64,000 bases of DNA from Undaria pinnatifida (lineage: Eukaryota; Sar; Phaeophyceae; Laminariales; Alariaceae): NCBI GenBank assembly GCA_012845835.1, contig JABAKD010000005.1:14191205-14255204 (forward strand), given 5' to 3'. The notes below the pieces were generated by a model. The model was not told where the DNA came from. It saw only the letters and a program-made list of their open reading frames with translations, and searched no databases. Positions 1 to 11,112 of this stretch are shown here, one piece after another (positions within the stretch are counted from its first letter, which is position 1; every line of letters begins with the position of its first letter). The position numbers were made by a program, and so were the translations under genes.

Positions 1-299
1 GCGGTGACGCCTGCCTCGACGCACGAGCATCCCGAATAAACATAGCTGCTCCGCCGCTGCTGCCTCTAAAGAGGCACGAATCGTTGATGACCAATCCTAA
101 CGCACCACGTACGACCCAACTCTACCGCCACGCCTAAGCCACGCGGCCACACGCAGCAGCAAGAAGGTATCGCTCATTGAGGGTGAATCCGGCCTTAACC
201 CGCCAGAAAGACCCCCCTACTTGCTACTAGCATGCTACGGCATTCCTCTCAGCATGCCTTGCCGAGGCGGCAAGGAGAACGGAGGAGCTGTATACCAGC
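1..299. other. No recognisable feature
   Basis: No open frame with protein-like composition, no repeat shared with the rest of the window and no RNA motif was seen in this stretch. It borders a LINE 3' fragment that begins near 300. Confidence 0.5.
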
Positions 300-572
300 A
301 TCGAAGTTATTGTTGTTGTTCTCACGTTAGCTCGCATCATGAAATCCGTGGTCACAGGACAGGTTCCAGTGTTTGGAGCGGAATAATGCCCCAGGGAAAA
401 AAACAAAAACGAAAAGTGGTACACGCATGCTTACATCATAGCTGACGCAATACTCGCCTCAGCTGAAAAAGTGAAAAAAGTTGAAATCGGGAGTCAGCCT
501 AGAACGTGCCCGGTCGATACAGATACATACACCGCACGCCACCCAGAGAAGATGACCACGTCGTATATACCA
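300..572 (-). mobile_element. LINE 3'-UTR fragment, 5'-truncated (copy L0)
   Basis: The stretch matches, by eye, the left end of the long LINE copy at 9,240-9,560. It has the same (GTT)n run on the plus strand ((CAA)n at the element's 3' end), then a shared block with 'gtggtcacag', 'cccaggga', 'gtggtacacgcat', 'gctgacgcaat' and 'gaccacgt'. The LINE is read on the minus strand, so only its last roughly 270 bp are present, as expected of a copy abandoned early in target-primed reverse transcription. It stops where repeat A begins. Confidence 0.6.
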
Positions 573-1045
573 TAAAATATTCATACACTCCAGCAGTGAG
601 ATCGAATTTTTTTTTGTCGAAACACATCCTAAATAAAATCAATACAGATACACTCCTCCATCCAGGTGTGAGATCGAATATTCTGTCGAAAATCATCTTT
701 GCAGCGCTGTGCGTCATGCTCCGATCGCGCGTGTTACTAGTTGATGTTGAAAGTAGTCATTCTGTGCGCGAGTTTATCAAGTGTATCCTGTAGGTCGTAT
801 GACCGGCGAGGAGAGGGCGGAATTTTGTAGGTTTGGGGGCCTGGTTTTAGCAGAGGCGGGGGAGGGAGCAACTTGATCTGTGCGCGCGCAAACTAAAAAT
901 CATTCAAGGGGACAAATCTGACGGCTGTGGAAGGAGAATTCATCAGTTTATACCACCTGCTTGGTGTTGTTTATTATTGAATCATATTTTGTGGTAGGTG
1001 TCGTATGCAGGTGTGGTAAATGATGTATACGTGGTGTGTTATATT
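573..1045 (+). repeat. Repeat A, degenerate copy (A0)
   Basis: The stretch contains two diverged starts of repeat A (the 'acactccagc...gtgagatcgaa' motif near 583 and again near 650). Further along are the 'gctccgatcgcgcg' core and the block 'caaggggacaaatctgacgg' near 905. It is more diverged than the copies at 1,052 and 5,060 and looks partly duplicated or rearranged. The function is unknown and no coding capacity is evident. Confidence 0.55.
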
Positions 1046-1051
1046 TTTAAA

Positions 1052-1432
1052 AATGAAAATACACTCCAGCTGTGAGATCGAAGATTTCGTCGAATCTCAT
1101 ATTTGCAAGCTGTGTGTGATACTCCGATCGCGCGCATTACGAGTTGTGTGTCCTCATTAAGGATATAGGTCGGCGACTCCCCTTTCAACTACAGTGTAGC
1201 TATCAGGGTCAACAGGGTGATTTTAGTCAGTCTGTGCGGGGAAACTATAAAACCCGTTTCTGAGGGGGACAAAATCTGACAGCTGTGGAGGGAAATGTAT
1301 CCTTTTATCAAGTGAATCTTGTAAGTCGAATATCCGTGAGGGGGGGGGGCGGAGTTTTGAAGGACGTGGGGGCCTGGTTTTGATCAAAAGCGAGCCGGTT
1401 TGGAGGAGGGGGGAAGAGGGGGGGGGGTATAT
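1052..1432 (+). repeat. Repeat A, plus-strand copy (A1)
   Basis: This is a well-preserved copy of a dispersed non-coding repeat. It starts with 'aaaatacactccagctgtga', contains 'gatactccgatcgcgcgc', 'ggatataggtcggcgactcc' and 'acagtgtagctatcagggtc', and ends in a G-rich tract. The same order of blocks recurs at 5,060, at 17,447 and, inverted, at 1,433 and 4,470. No long ORF or clear terminal inverted repeats were found, so it may be a MITE-like or other non-autonomous element. Confidence 0.75.
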
Positions 1433-1920
1433 ATGATGAACTGGTGCATTTTTTTTTTTCTTTTTCCCAAAACCTTGATATATCCCCTTAAAGGACTTAT
1501 AGCCTTACGCACAAATTGCCCGCCTGTCCGCCCCCCTCCAGCCCCCCCCCCCCCCACCCCTTCCAACCCCGCGCGCTTTTGATCAAAGCCAGGCGCCCAC
1601 GATGTTCAAACCTCCGCCCTCCCTTCACCGGTTGTTCGACTTACCGGATTCACTTGATAAACGGATACATCTCCTTCCACAGCTGTCAGATTTTGTCCCC
1701 CTCATAAATGGGTTTATTTGTTTCCGCGCACGAAATCACTAACATGACCCCGCTGACCCTGATAGCTACACTGTAGGTGCAAGGGGAGTCCCCGACCTAT
1801 GTCCTTAATGAGGACACACAACCCGTACTACGCGCGATCGGAGTATCACACACAGCTTGCAAAAATGAGTTTCGGCAAAATCTTCGATCTCACAGCTGGA
1901 CGGAGTGTATTTTCATTTTT
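1433..1920 (-). repeat. Repeat A, minus-strand copy (A2), inverted against A1
   Basis: Read on the minus strand it gives the same blocks as A1 in the same order, ending at the 'cattttcatttttat' boundary near 1,920. A1 and A2 meet at their G-rich ends with almost no spacer, so 1,052-1,920 is a large imperfect palindrome. The copy also holds the extra distal block with 'ggtgca' and a T-run near 1,450, which is also present in A4. Confidence 0.7.
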
Positions 1921-2759
1921 ATATTATATCGGTGTGTTAGTGTACATGGGTCCCAAGATAGAACATTCGATTTACACGTGTAGCCATGTAGCTACAATGG
2001 TTTTCACCGTGAAGATGTGGGGCTCTGAGGTCGTCAGTTCTAAGACAGAGATACAGGTTACAAATACAGCAAGCGAGGTGATGTGGTCGTGCAATATCAC
2101 CACCATTGCACACGAGGGGGAGAAGTGCAAATCGTAAGTGTTTTGAGAGGAAATCTTAATGTGCCCGCCCTCATTTCCGTAACTGCGTTGGGCATATACA
2201 ACCTTGTGTGGTAGACGTTGTCAGGCGATCATGCAGACGGCAGGTAGGCACGAAATGTACCCTGCATAAAAGGTTGGTAGAGCGGTCTACCGAAATTTCA
2301 ACATATCTGCCTGAACTTCCTTTGCACATCAGTATTATCTAATGTACGATTATACGCCCTCTTCTTCCCCCCATGTCGTCAAAGACATTGTGGTCCTGTA
2401 GATGCCGCGTCCACGTCTGTCTGGTGCTCGTGTTAGTTGTGTTCGCGAAAACTGCCCTTGCGTGTGGTGAATGATTGCTGAGAGGTGTTCCTTTCCTATA
2501 CATCAAACCAGGTATCATAATAATATGTCAACGCAACCGCTTTCTTCAAAATGACAAAAAAATTATTCACACACCTCATACATACATGCGAGACGCGGCC
2601 CGGACATTACTCAGTATACCGAAGGTCAAGATGAGGTTATGGAGTAGCGCACTCGGTTTACACTACCGCTCCTCACTTTACCTAAGACACTACGGGCATG
2701 CGTTCGACCCAGTTCGGCCACGGTTTTTGCTGAAGGTCAGGACAGATGAAATCACACAA
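1921..2759. other. No recognisable feature
   Basis: Short ORFs only, with no family resemblance. Nothing shared with the other repeats was seen. Confidence 0.4.
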
Positions 2760-3420
2760 CGACGCATTTGAAAGGTCAGGACATAAACCTATTGACCGAC
2801 CATTCCTAGTAAAATGCAAGACCAGAAACAAACAAGTTATGGAAACAAAAACAATTTCAACTTCGGAAAATCACAGCATGAACCTTTTGTGTGAACAATT
2901 TCCATTAAAAGTCGAGACACGAAACGTATTGCCCCACTTTTGATAAGTGCAAGACCAAAAACCAATTGTTGAAACAATTCCATTTGAAAAATCAGAGCAT
3001 CATCCTATTGTGCGAACCATTCCTATTATTAGTTGACCAGACCACACATAGGGAAAATTGAAACATTTACAATTCTTTAATCAGGACAGGAACCTATTAT
3101 TGCCATATATATTTATATGAATATTTAAAATATATATTTGTATGAATAGGACAATGACAATCCCTGTTAATTGGCAAGATCAGAAAAACAAAAAAGTCTG
3201 CGTTCTGCAGATGGACGAAAACTGGTACACAAACGAAAGTGTATGGAGCTTAAGCTTTTTTTACCCGGATCCCCAGGAGGATCAAAAATAAAAAGAAAAA
3301 AGAAAAAAGAAAAACAAATGTTCAAACAATTTCAATTGGAATATCAAAAATGAGCCTATTGTGCGAACCAATTCCATTTAATCGACGTCCGGACGATTTA
3401 TATGCTGAAAATACACTACT
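2760..3420 (+). repeat. Degenerate tandem repeat, unit roughly 105-125 bp
   Basis: The phrase 'tcaggacat(a/g)aacctatt', followed by 'gcgaaccattcc' and then 'agaccaaaaac' and 'gaaacaattccatttg', recurs about four times in diverged form (near 2,775, 2,870, 2,985, 3,080) and again near 3,345. The spacing is irregular and the copies carry indels, so this is an old minisatellite. An A-rich run lies near 3,285-3,320. Confidence 0.5.
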
Positions 3421-4229
3421 TGTTGTGGGTGGGGTCCCGATCCTACTGAAGAAGCAACGCAGCAGTATTATTATTGGAATACCCTGTACAAAAAAGTTGC
3501 AGGAGAAAAATCCAGTAAGTTTACAGTCCCCTTATTCAAACGCTGCAGCAATTCCAATTCATTGGCAGGAATACAATGCATGATGTCTAGACTATGCAAT
3601 TTTGATTGCAATACTTTGTTACGAATCAATTGCCCCAAGTTTTGGCAAGTAATTATGAAAAACATTTTTTTCAGAGCGTCTACTGATGTGGATACAATAG
3701 TTAATTGCGACGTCCATTGCCCAAAACATAAGTAGAAACGGCCTGTCATGACCGTTATGCTAGTCCCGAACTACGGGGTATAGAATATACAAAACACCCA
3801 AGACTTCGTACAATGAATGGACTAGTGTGCGAGTAGCTGTCTGCTACATATCTCCTTATTTCCCTACCCATTCTTGCTATCTTAATGACTGTGTACTGTG
3901 TACTGTGTACTACTGTGCACTGTGCACTATCTGAGCTCCCTAATTGTACGATATTCTTAAAAATAAAATGTACGATATGTATCATACAAGTACTAGCAAC
4001 AATATAATTCACTGTATGGACTATACGAAGTAGTAGTCTATTTTACTCCTATTGTTTATTTTTTTATATAATATGTGTAGAAATCTAATATTTTTCCATA
4101 AATGGACTTGCCTGGATGACTGATTTACAAAGTTGGCTACTTAATGAAATTGAACCACGATCTTTGTCATCGCCAAATTCATGCAAAGGGCCATTGTTGC
4201 GTATGTATTATACGTCTATGCGACCTAAA
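3421..4229. other. AT-rich stretch without recognisable gene
   Basis: Only short ORFs are present. A small 'gtgtactgtgtactgtgtac' microsatellite lies near 3,893. No match to the repeat families of the window. Confidence 0.4.
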
Positions 4230-4764
4230 GCTATTGGAAATCCTCTTCCCCCCGCCCTCCCTTCCCCACCCCTCCCCCCCCATCGCTTCAAACATTCCGC
4301 CCTCTCCTCACTGGTTGAACGACTTACAGGATATATATACGTGATAAATTGATACATGCATTCCAAAACCGTCAGACCTACCCCCTTAAATGATTTAAAG
4401 TTTCCGCACTCACAGATTGAGTCGCCACCCCCCCCCCTCCCCCCCCCCCCTCCCGCTTCATCTTGTTCACACCCAGCTCCTCACGCCCCGCTCTTCCATC
4501 ACGGGGTATACGAGTCACAAGATTGACTTGATAAACTGATGCATTTCCTTCCACAGCTCTCAGATTTTGTACCCCTCAGAAACGGATTTTGTAGTTTCCG
4601 CGCACAGATGGATTAACATCACCCTGTTGACCCTGGTACAAGCTACACTGTAGGTGCAAGGGGAGTCGCCGACCTATATCCTGAATGAGAACACGCACCC
4701 GGTAATACGCGCGATCGGAGTATCACACACAGCTTGCAAAGATGAGTTATGACGAATCTTGGAT
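4230..4764 (-). repeat. Repeat A, minus strand, one partial and one fuller copy (A3)
   Basis: 4,265-4,430 is a truncated minus-strand copy ending in C-rich tracts. 4,470-4,764 is a fuller one with the reversed blocks 'gagtcgccgacctatatcct', 'gcgcgatcggagtatcacac' and 'agcttgcaaagatgag'. Runs of C at 4,240-4,282 and 4,427-4,463 are G-rich on the element's sense strand. The fuller copy faces A4 across a LINE scrap. Confidence 0.65.
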
Positions 4765-5035
4765 CACTACCTATCCGCAGGATAGACACAAGTCAACTAG
4801 AAAATCAAACAGAATAAGAGAAAGAGAAGAAAAGAAAAAAAAGAAGATGAAAATGAAGGAAAAAAAAAATAGAAGAAACGAAATGGAAATATTGAAACCG
4901 AGCAGACAAGAAAATGAAAGAAACGAATGAAGAGGAAAAAACGGGAAAAAAGGAAAAAACCAACGAAAAGCCGACAAGGGGAAGCAAAGAAAAAATAGGA
5001 GTAAACACCGTAGGTACTAGCAGACCATAGGAACC
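4765..5035 (-). mobile_element. LINE 3'-UTR scrap with purine tract (L3)
   Basis: The order of words 'cacaagtcaactagaaaa', then about 170 bp of almost pure A/G on the plus strand, then 'tactagcagacc(a)taggaac' is the same as in the LINE copies at 5,990-6,150 and 9,590-9,790. It is flanked by inverted copies of repeat A. A short (GTT)n tract follows near 5,038, which may be the 3' tail of yet another LINE end. Confidence 0.55.
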
Positions 5036-5059
5036 AGGTTGTTGTTGTTCTCACATTAT

Positions 5060-5515
5060 TATAAAAAATGAAAATACACTCAAGCTGTGAGATCGAAGAT
5101 TTCGTCGAAACTCATCTTTGCAAGCTGTGTGTGATACTCCGATCGCGCGCATTACGAGTTGTGTGTCCTCATTAAGGATATAGGTCGGCGACTCCCCTTA
5201 CAACTACAGTGTAGCTATCAGGGCCAACAGGGTGATTTTAGTCAGTCTGTGCGCGGAAACTAAAAATCCCGTTTCTGTAGGGGACAAAATCTGACAGCTG
5301 TGAAGGGAAATGTATCCTTTATCAAGTGAATCTTGTAAGTCGAATAACCGGTGAGGGGGGTGGGGCGGAGTTTTGAAGGACGTGGGGGCCTGGTTTTGAT
5401 CAAGAGCGAGCGGGTTTGGAGGAGGGGGGCGGGGGGGGGTAAGGGGGCAATTTGTGCATGTAAGATATAAATCCTTTCAAGGGGATAAATCTGACGGTTT
5501 TGGCACCAGTTTATT
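5060..5515 (+). repeat. Repeat A, plus-strand copy (A4)
   Basis: Long, well-preserved copy with all conserved blocks, running on through 'tttcaaggggataaatctga' and 'ggcaccagttta' into a G-rich domain. Together with A3 it forms an inverted pair around the LINE scrap at 4,765-5,035. Confidence 0.75.
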
Positions 5516-5518
5516 ATT

Positions 5519-5612
5519 GGGGGGGGGGGGGGGGGCGTGGGGGGGGGGGGGGGGGGGTTGGGGCGGGGGAGGGGGGGGTTGGGGCGGGTGGGGGGGGGCG
5601 TGTGGGGCAGCT
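5519..5612 (+). repeat. Long G-run tract, G-quadruplex candidate
   Basis: On the plus strand this is a succession of G-runs, several longer than 8 nt and two of about 17-19 nt, broken by single C, T or A. It sits at the distal end of repeat A copy A4. Such a tract has far more than four G-runs of three or more, the accepted minimum for an intramolecular G-quadruplex. Run lengths here are also prone to sequencing error. Confidence 0.7.
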
Positions 5613-5669
5613 CAATATATGCCTGCAAACTATACATTTTTTTGAGGGGATAAATGTGACGGTTTTGGA

Positions 5670-7566
5670 AACATTATCTCGCATAGTCAAGCCCGTGGCC
5701 ACAGAACAGGCTCCGGCCACTTTGGCACAGAGGGATACCACAGGGAAAATACACACAAACCAAAGGTTGTACACGCATAGACTTATATCACAACTGACGC
5801 GCAATTGATGCTTCCACCTGAGACATATTGAAGTGAAATCGGTATTCAGCGTACGATGTGCCATGTCCATACTGGTGCCCACGTCTCACTACTCGCGCCT
5901 GGAAAAACCGACGTTACCGCTTGCCACCGAGGAAAGACTACCACGTATATATATTGCACGCAGTACCTTTCACTACGCATACGCACGACAGACGCAAGTC
6001 AACTGGAAAAAAGAAAAAAAAAGAAAAAACAAGATGTTGGAAATGAATGAAAAGAAAATACTTGAGAAGCAAGAGATGACAAGACAAGAAGAAAAAACAA
6101 GGAGAGGAAAAGAGAAAACATAAATGTCATACTAGCAGACCTTAGGAACTGACTAAAGACGGCATTGGGCTCATAGGGGGTATCAAGTGAATCATCATTG
6201 GCACTGGGGAGAGAACGCAACATAGCCTAGACGTCAGGGCGTCTTAAACTCCCTAGTGACTGCCATTGGAAGGCCAAAACGTTCAAGACGATGATGGCAA
6301 GACCCAGACTGTAGTCTCTTGGGTATGTCGCCCCCACTCTCCCCTTGCCTTCTTCCCCTCTCGCCCCCCCCCCCGCTCCCCCCCTCCCCCCCCCCCCCCC
6401 TTCCTCTCCCCTCCCCACCTCCCCCCTACTCCTTCCTCCCGGCCGCTTAGAGATGGCGACGGTGGATGGCGCTGCCGCAGCCCTTGCGCGTCGCTCTGCA
6501 GCTTTGCGCCTCTCCGTTTCATGCCCATTCCGCATGAACAACTCCGCTCACTCCCCTACTCGTCGAAACCATCTGCCAGCCTTCTGAGCAGCCTTTCGCC
6601 ACCTATCGAATTTCATTCCAAAGACCGACGTGTCCTCCTTCAGATGAGCCATTCAGTCATGCTCTTGCTCCCCCGACTATCCCTTACCCCCAACAAGCTC
6701 CCCAAACATCACCCTCTCTGTGGCAGACAATCCTCCCACATACGTGCTACGAATTCCGAAAACACTATCCTCCGTTTGCGCACTGTCGCCAATATGCTCT
6801 CGAAAGCTGTCTTGGCAAGCGCGTCAGCGCACGATAGGTTGTGGTCGTCGCGCTTTCCTTTCCGCTATCCGAGGCATCGGAGGAGCATGGAGTGGTGAAC
6901 CCGTCGTAGCCCGTCATAGTCAAGCTTGTTCGGGCTCCACGTCATGCAACCGTAAAGCAGTGTCTCGAACACCCCAGCTTTCAGCAACCGCACCTTCAGC
7001 CGTAAGCACACACCCGGGCAATCATAGACTTCCATCTCGTACCACTGGAAGCACGCCCAGGCCCTCTGAAGACCCCGCGTTATTTCAACGCTAAGGTCTC
7101 CGTCTGCGGTGATAGCCCCGCCCAAGTACACAAACTCGAGGGTTTATTTGTATACCTGGCCGGCTACATTGATTGTGAAGGACAACTTCCCCCCGCCTTC
7201 GGTTTCCACGCACATTATCTCTGTTTTGGCCTCGGAGATCGTAAGCCTGAACGACGAGCACGCAGTCACGATCGCCGTCATCATCCTCTCCAGCCCTTCT
7301 GATGATCGCGATACGATGCTCGCATCGTCCGTGTACAGCATACCCCATATTTTCTGCACCTTCTCCCCCTCCTCCCGCCTCCGCCTTCGACTTTGCCTAT
7401 GAGTGAAGTTGTCTCTTTCTCGCCTTTCTCCTTTCGTTGGAGCTGCATAATGTTGTTCGTGATGGTTGAACCAGCGAGGAAGCGTTTCTCGGCCACACGA
7501 AGTACCGGCGTGAGTAACATGTTGAACAACAGTGGCGTACATGGGTCCTATTGCACAACGATTCAA
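5670..7566 (-). mobile_element. LINE (non-LTR retrotransposon), 5'-truncated copy L1
   Basis: Read on the minus strand, 7,566-6,470 carries broken frames of the C-terminal half of a reverse transcriptase: an RT box reading YTDD (near 7,330, usual YADD), then 'FTINVAGQVYK' and 'YLGGAITADGDLS', then 'LLYGCMTWSPNK' and 'RRVHHSMLLRCLG'. These match the second copy at 10,054-11,112 phrase by phrase. Downstream come a G-rich tract (6,362-6,440, G-rich on the sense strand), a purine/pyrimidine tract (6,005-6,120) and the 3' UTR down to about 5,670. The 5' half (endonuclease, RT fingers) is absent, so the copy cannot be autonomous. Confidence 0.88.
6865..7131 (-). pseudogene. LINE reverse transcriptase, C-terminal fragment (copy L1)
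   Basis: An 88-codon open stretch covers the RT thumb/connection region with 'VYLGG.ITAD.DLS.EITR' and 'ETLLYGCMTWSPNKLD' phrases typical of this LINE family. The frame is broken upstream (RT palm continues at 7,144-7,566 in another frame) and downstream (6,227-6,541 carries the C-terminal tail 'RRKAAERRARAA'). At least two frameshifts separate what would be one ORF, so this is a dead copy. Confidence 0.8.
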
Positions 7567-8220
7567 GCGAAGACATAAAAAAGTGTGGTGTCGGTGGGAA
7601 TGTTAACATGGGTTCGATGAAAACCCAGCCGGTATATTGGGACAAAACTTTTGCACTCGAAATACATAAGTTTTAAAGTATCCATATTAAATTGCCTAAA
7701 CACAAGCGCTTCAAATCAAAGGTGTCATAACGTAAGATCGAAAGATGAAAAGTGGGATCCCGAAGCCAGACTTTTGTGCCCCAAATTGTAATGATATAAC
7801 TTTGTACCAGGGATCATTTGCCCGTGATATCTCTTTTGATAGAAACGAATTCGGCAATGGCGAACTTTATACCGATCGATGCGCCCGAATACTACAACAA
7901 GGAGTGTTTACAGCAATTTTCAGCGGCGACATCACCACGGTGTTTTTGGACTGCCGTACGTGACGGGATGATGTCGGCTATTGATATGTCAATGAAAACA
8001 AATTGAATACAAAATGTCAAGTGTCTGCACGTGAGCTGTAGGCTCCGCAACACACCTTCCAACTTTGGAGTTACAATATTTCCAACGGTTGCGGAGACGC
8101 TAGCAAGGTCAATGTTGCTTTTGATGCTGGACCCAGCGCTCCCTCGCCGGCGTTTCACAAGTCAGTTTTGCAAATTTCGAACTGAAATGTTTAACGCTAT
8201 GTTATTCAAGAGGTTTGTGG
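7567..8220. other. No recognisable feature
   Basis: Several ORFs of 60-90 codons overlap on both strands, but none shows family resemblance or splice-consistent extension. Confidence 0.4.
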
Positions 8221-8440
8221 TTTCCGGTGAAGGGTATGGGCATCTTACAGCACTTCAGAAGTTTTGGGTACGGGTTTGGAAGAGTTACCAAATTCGCCGC
8301 AGTTGCGGGTATCGGGGCACGGGCGTATAGAACACACAGACGTTCCTGCTACGGGTATGAATGTCCTACAGAACTGACAGAAGTTCCGGGCAGGGGTATG
8401 GAAGTCTTACAGAACTTAGATAAGTTCCGGTCACGGTTAT
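8221..8440 (+). repeat. Short array of the 'acagaactt...gaagttccgg' repeat (third locus)
   Basis: The units 'cttacagaactt', 'gaagttccggg' and 'acgggtatg(g)aa' recur here about four times. They are the same as in the long arrays at 15,656-16,300 and 19,275-19,705, but diverged and not attached to the 12-bp minisatellite. Confidence 0.6.
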
Positions 8441-9239
8441 CAGATCAAAGATATGTAGGGGCTTGTTATACGCATGGTGCTATGTCTAGGCGATCGTTGG
8501 GGTGGTGGGGAAAGAGGGGGCGTTGGAGGGGGGGGGTTGAGGGGTGGGGGGCGGGGGGCAGAACGAAACCTACGTCATGGATGTAGTTATCTCGTTTGTC
8601 TTGCCTCTCTTCCGATTTGTTATTGGCATATAATGGTATTTTCTCCTCTGATCTGTGGTTCCGTGCCTTTTAGTGCTGCCTGCTAGATACACGAACGCCG
8701 TGGTCACGAACTACGAGGCAGGGAATGTGCAGCAACGGCAAGGTGACCAGGCCATGCACACATTATTCCTGGCTGGAAACCTGTCGGCGCTACAGCAGTA
8801 CACCACATGAAGGTGTAGTAACTGGCGCTGAGCGAATTTATCTCTCTCGGCACTGGCGGCGAAGCCACGTGTATACCGACGGTGTCTGATATGCATACCA
8901 AGAGCGCAGACGGAATACGCACCATAACCAACGGCTGCACACAGTAACGGATTAGAGTGTACGTACCTGGTTCATACGTTGCAGATAACTGTGTCGAATA
9001 TTGGGCCTCCTTGGTGTTCTCTTTGAATCGAGGTGTATTTTGTTGTTGTTTTAAGGTAGGTGTAACGTCCTCTTAAGATTTGCGGCGTCCATACTATTGT
9101 ATACGGTATATTCATTCGTTCGAGATGGTCCACCTGTAACTTCGAGGCGCTCCGTACGAACTGGTCCAGCCAAGACAGGAACAACGTGACACTCGAGTGC
9201 GCTTTCGGAGTACAGTTTTGCCCATTTCAACGGGAATTT
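8441..9239. other. No gene; G-rich tract at 8,496-8,566
   Basis: Apart from G-runs on the plus strand near 8,496-8,566, this stretch holds only short ORFs without resemblance to known families. Confidence 0.4.
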
Positions 9240-10053
9240 TGTGTGGTTGTTGTTGTTGTTGTTGTTGTTGTTTTTCACACATTTACTCGCATAATCAAGT
9301 CCGTGGTCACAGCACAGACTCCAGTCATTGTGGAGTTGAGGAATAACCCAGGGAAAAACACAAACGACCCAAGGTGGTACACGCATATATCACAGCTGAC
9401 GCAATTCATGCCTCCACCAGAAACACATATAATTTGATATCGGGGGTCCGCCTACGATGTGCCAGGTCCATACTGGTGCATACGTCTAAATACTTGCGCC
9501 GGGTAAAAACAACCATACCGCTTGCCACCCAAGAAAGATTACCACGTGCATATTGCACGTATTATCCATCACTACGGATTGACACAACACACGCAAGTCA
9601 GTTAGAAAAAAAAACAAATATGAGAAAGGAAAATACAGGTAAAAGAAAGAAATGAAAAGACGAGAAAGCGAAAAAACGAAAAAGGAAAGGAAAGAAGAGA
9701 CGGGACAAAAAACCACAAGACGAAAAGAGAAAGCAAGGAAAAAAAATATGAAAAAAAAATGTCATACCATCCAACAGACCCGAGGAACTGACTAAAGACG
9801 GTATTGGTCTCATGGAGGGTATCAAGCGCATCATCAATAACACTGGAGAGAAAACGCAACATGGCGAAGACGTCAGGGCGGTCTTACGGTATCTGGTGAC
9901 GGCCATTGGAGGCCCACATTTTTCAAGACGATGATGGCCAGACCCAGACTTCAGTTCCTTGGGCATGACCCCCCGCCCCCTCCTTTTCCTTCCCTCTCCC
10001 GTCCCACTCCACCCCCCCCCCAGGCCGCTTGAGGTGCCGATGGTGGATGGCGC

Positions 10054-11112
10054 TTATGCAGCATTTGCGCGTCGCTTTGCAGCTTTGCGTCTCTCCTTTT
10101 CATGCCAATTCCGCATGAACAATTCGGCTCCCTCCTCTACTCGTCGAAACCATCTGCCAGCCTTCTGAGCGGCCTTTCGCCATCCTTCGAATTTCATTTC
10201 GAAGACCGACACATCCTCCTTTAGATGATTCATCCGGTTTTTCTCTTTCTGCCCCGAGTATCCCTTACCCCCAACAAGCTCCCCAAAAGTCACCCTCTGT
10301 AGCAGACGCTCCTCCCTCATACGTGCTTTGAATCCCGCAAACAATATCCTCCGTTTGCGCACTATCGCCTCTATGCTCTCGGAAGCTGTCTTGGAAAGCG
10401 TGTTGGCGCACGATAGGGTGTGGTCGCCGCGCTTCCTTTTCCGCCATCCGAGGCATCGGAAGAGCATAGAGTGGTGAACCCATCGTAGCTTGTCAAAGTC
10501 AAGCTTGTTCGGGCTCCACGTCATGCAACCGTAAAGCAGTGTCTCGACCATCTCAGTTTTGAGCAACCCCACCTTCAGCCGTATACGCGCACCCGGGCGA
10601 TCATAGATTTCCGTATGGTACCGCTGGAAGCACGCCCAGTCCTTCTGCAGAAGCCGCGTTATTTCAATACTAAGGTCTCTGTCTGCGGTGATATCCCCGC
10701 CCAAGTATACAAACTCGGTTGTTGGTTTGTATACCTGGCCGGCTGTATTGATGGTGAACGAGACATTCCCGCCGCCTTTTGCTTGCAGGCACATGGTATC
10801 GGTTTGCGCCCTGGAGACTGTGAGCCCGCACGACAAGCACGCAGTCACGATCACCGTAATCATCCCCTCCAGCCCTTCTGGTGATCGCGATACGAGACCC
10901 GCATCGTCCGCGTACAGCGTGCCCCTCAATCTCTGCACATCATCCCCCTCCTTCCTTCTCCGCCCGTCGACTTTGCCTGTGCGTGAAATGCCTTTCTTCT
11001 CGCCTTTCACCTTTCGTTGGAGCTGTAATGTGTTGTCCGTGATGGCTTCATCAGCGAGGAAGCTTTTCCCGTCTACATGCAGTACCGCCGTGAAAATCGT
11101 GTTGAACAGCAT
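10054..11112 (-). pseudogene. LINE reverse transcriptase, C-terminal 352 codons (copy L2)
   Basis: This is the longest open frame of the window's LINEs. It runs from just after the RQGC motif through 'TLYADDAGLVSRS' (YADD catalytic box near 10,915) to 'FVYLGGDITADRDLSIE', 'LLYGCMTWSPNKLD', 'RKRRILFAGFKARM' and a basic tail rich in R/K/A. In the family it copies element RNA into DNA at the nicked target. Upstream RT parts (finger motifs 'PEEQGGFGS' at 11,385-11,594, 'FIDPTK.YDSVDR' near 11,285) lie in other frames with stops, so the ORF is a remnant, not a working gene. Confidence 0.88.

Noticed and set aside
4771..5054. Phe/Ser/Lys-rich ORFs resembling membrane or coiled-coil proteins
   Set aside because: They are translations of the A/G-rich LINE 3'-UTR tract; similar artefacts at 5,999-6,223 and 9,486-9,966.
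5260..5882. Proline- or glycine-rich ORFs over G/C-runs (also near 1,400-1,580 and 6,227-6,900)
   Set aside because: Low-complexity translation of homopolymer runs in repeat A and the LINE 3' UTR.
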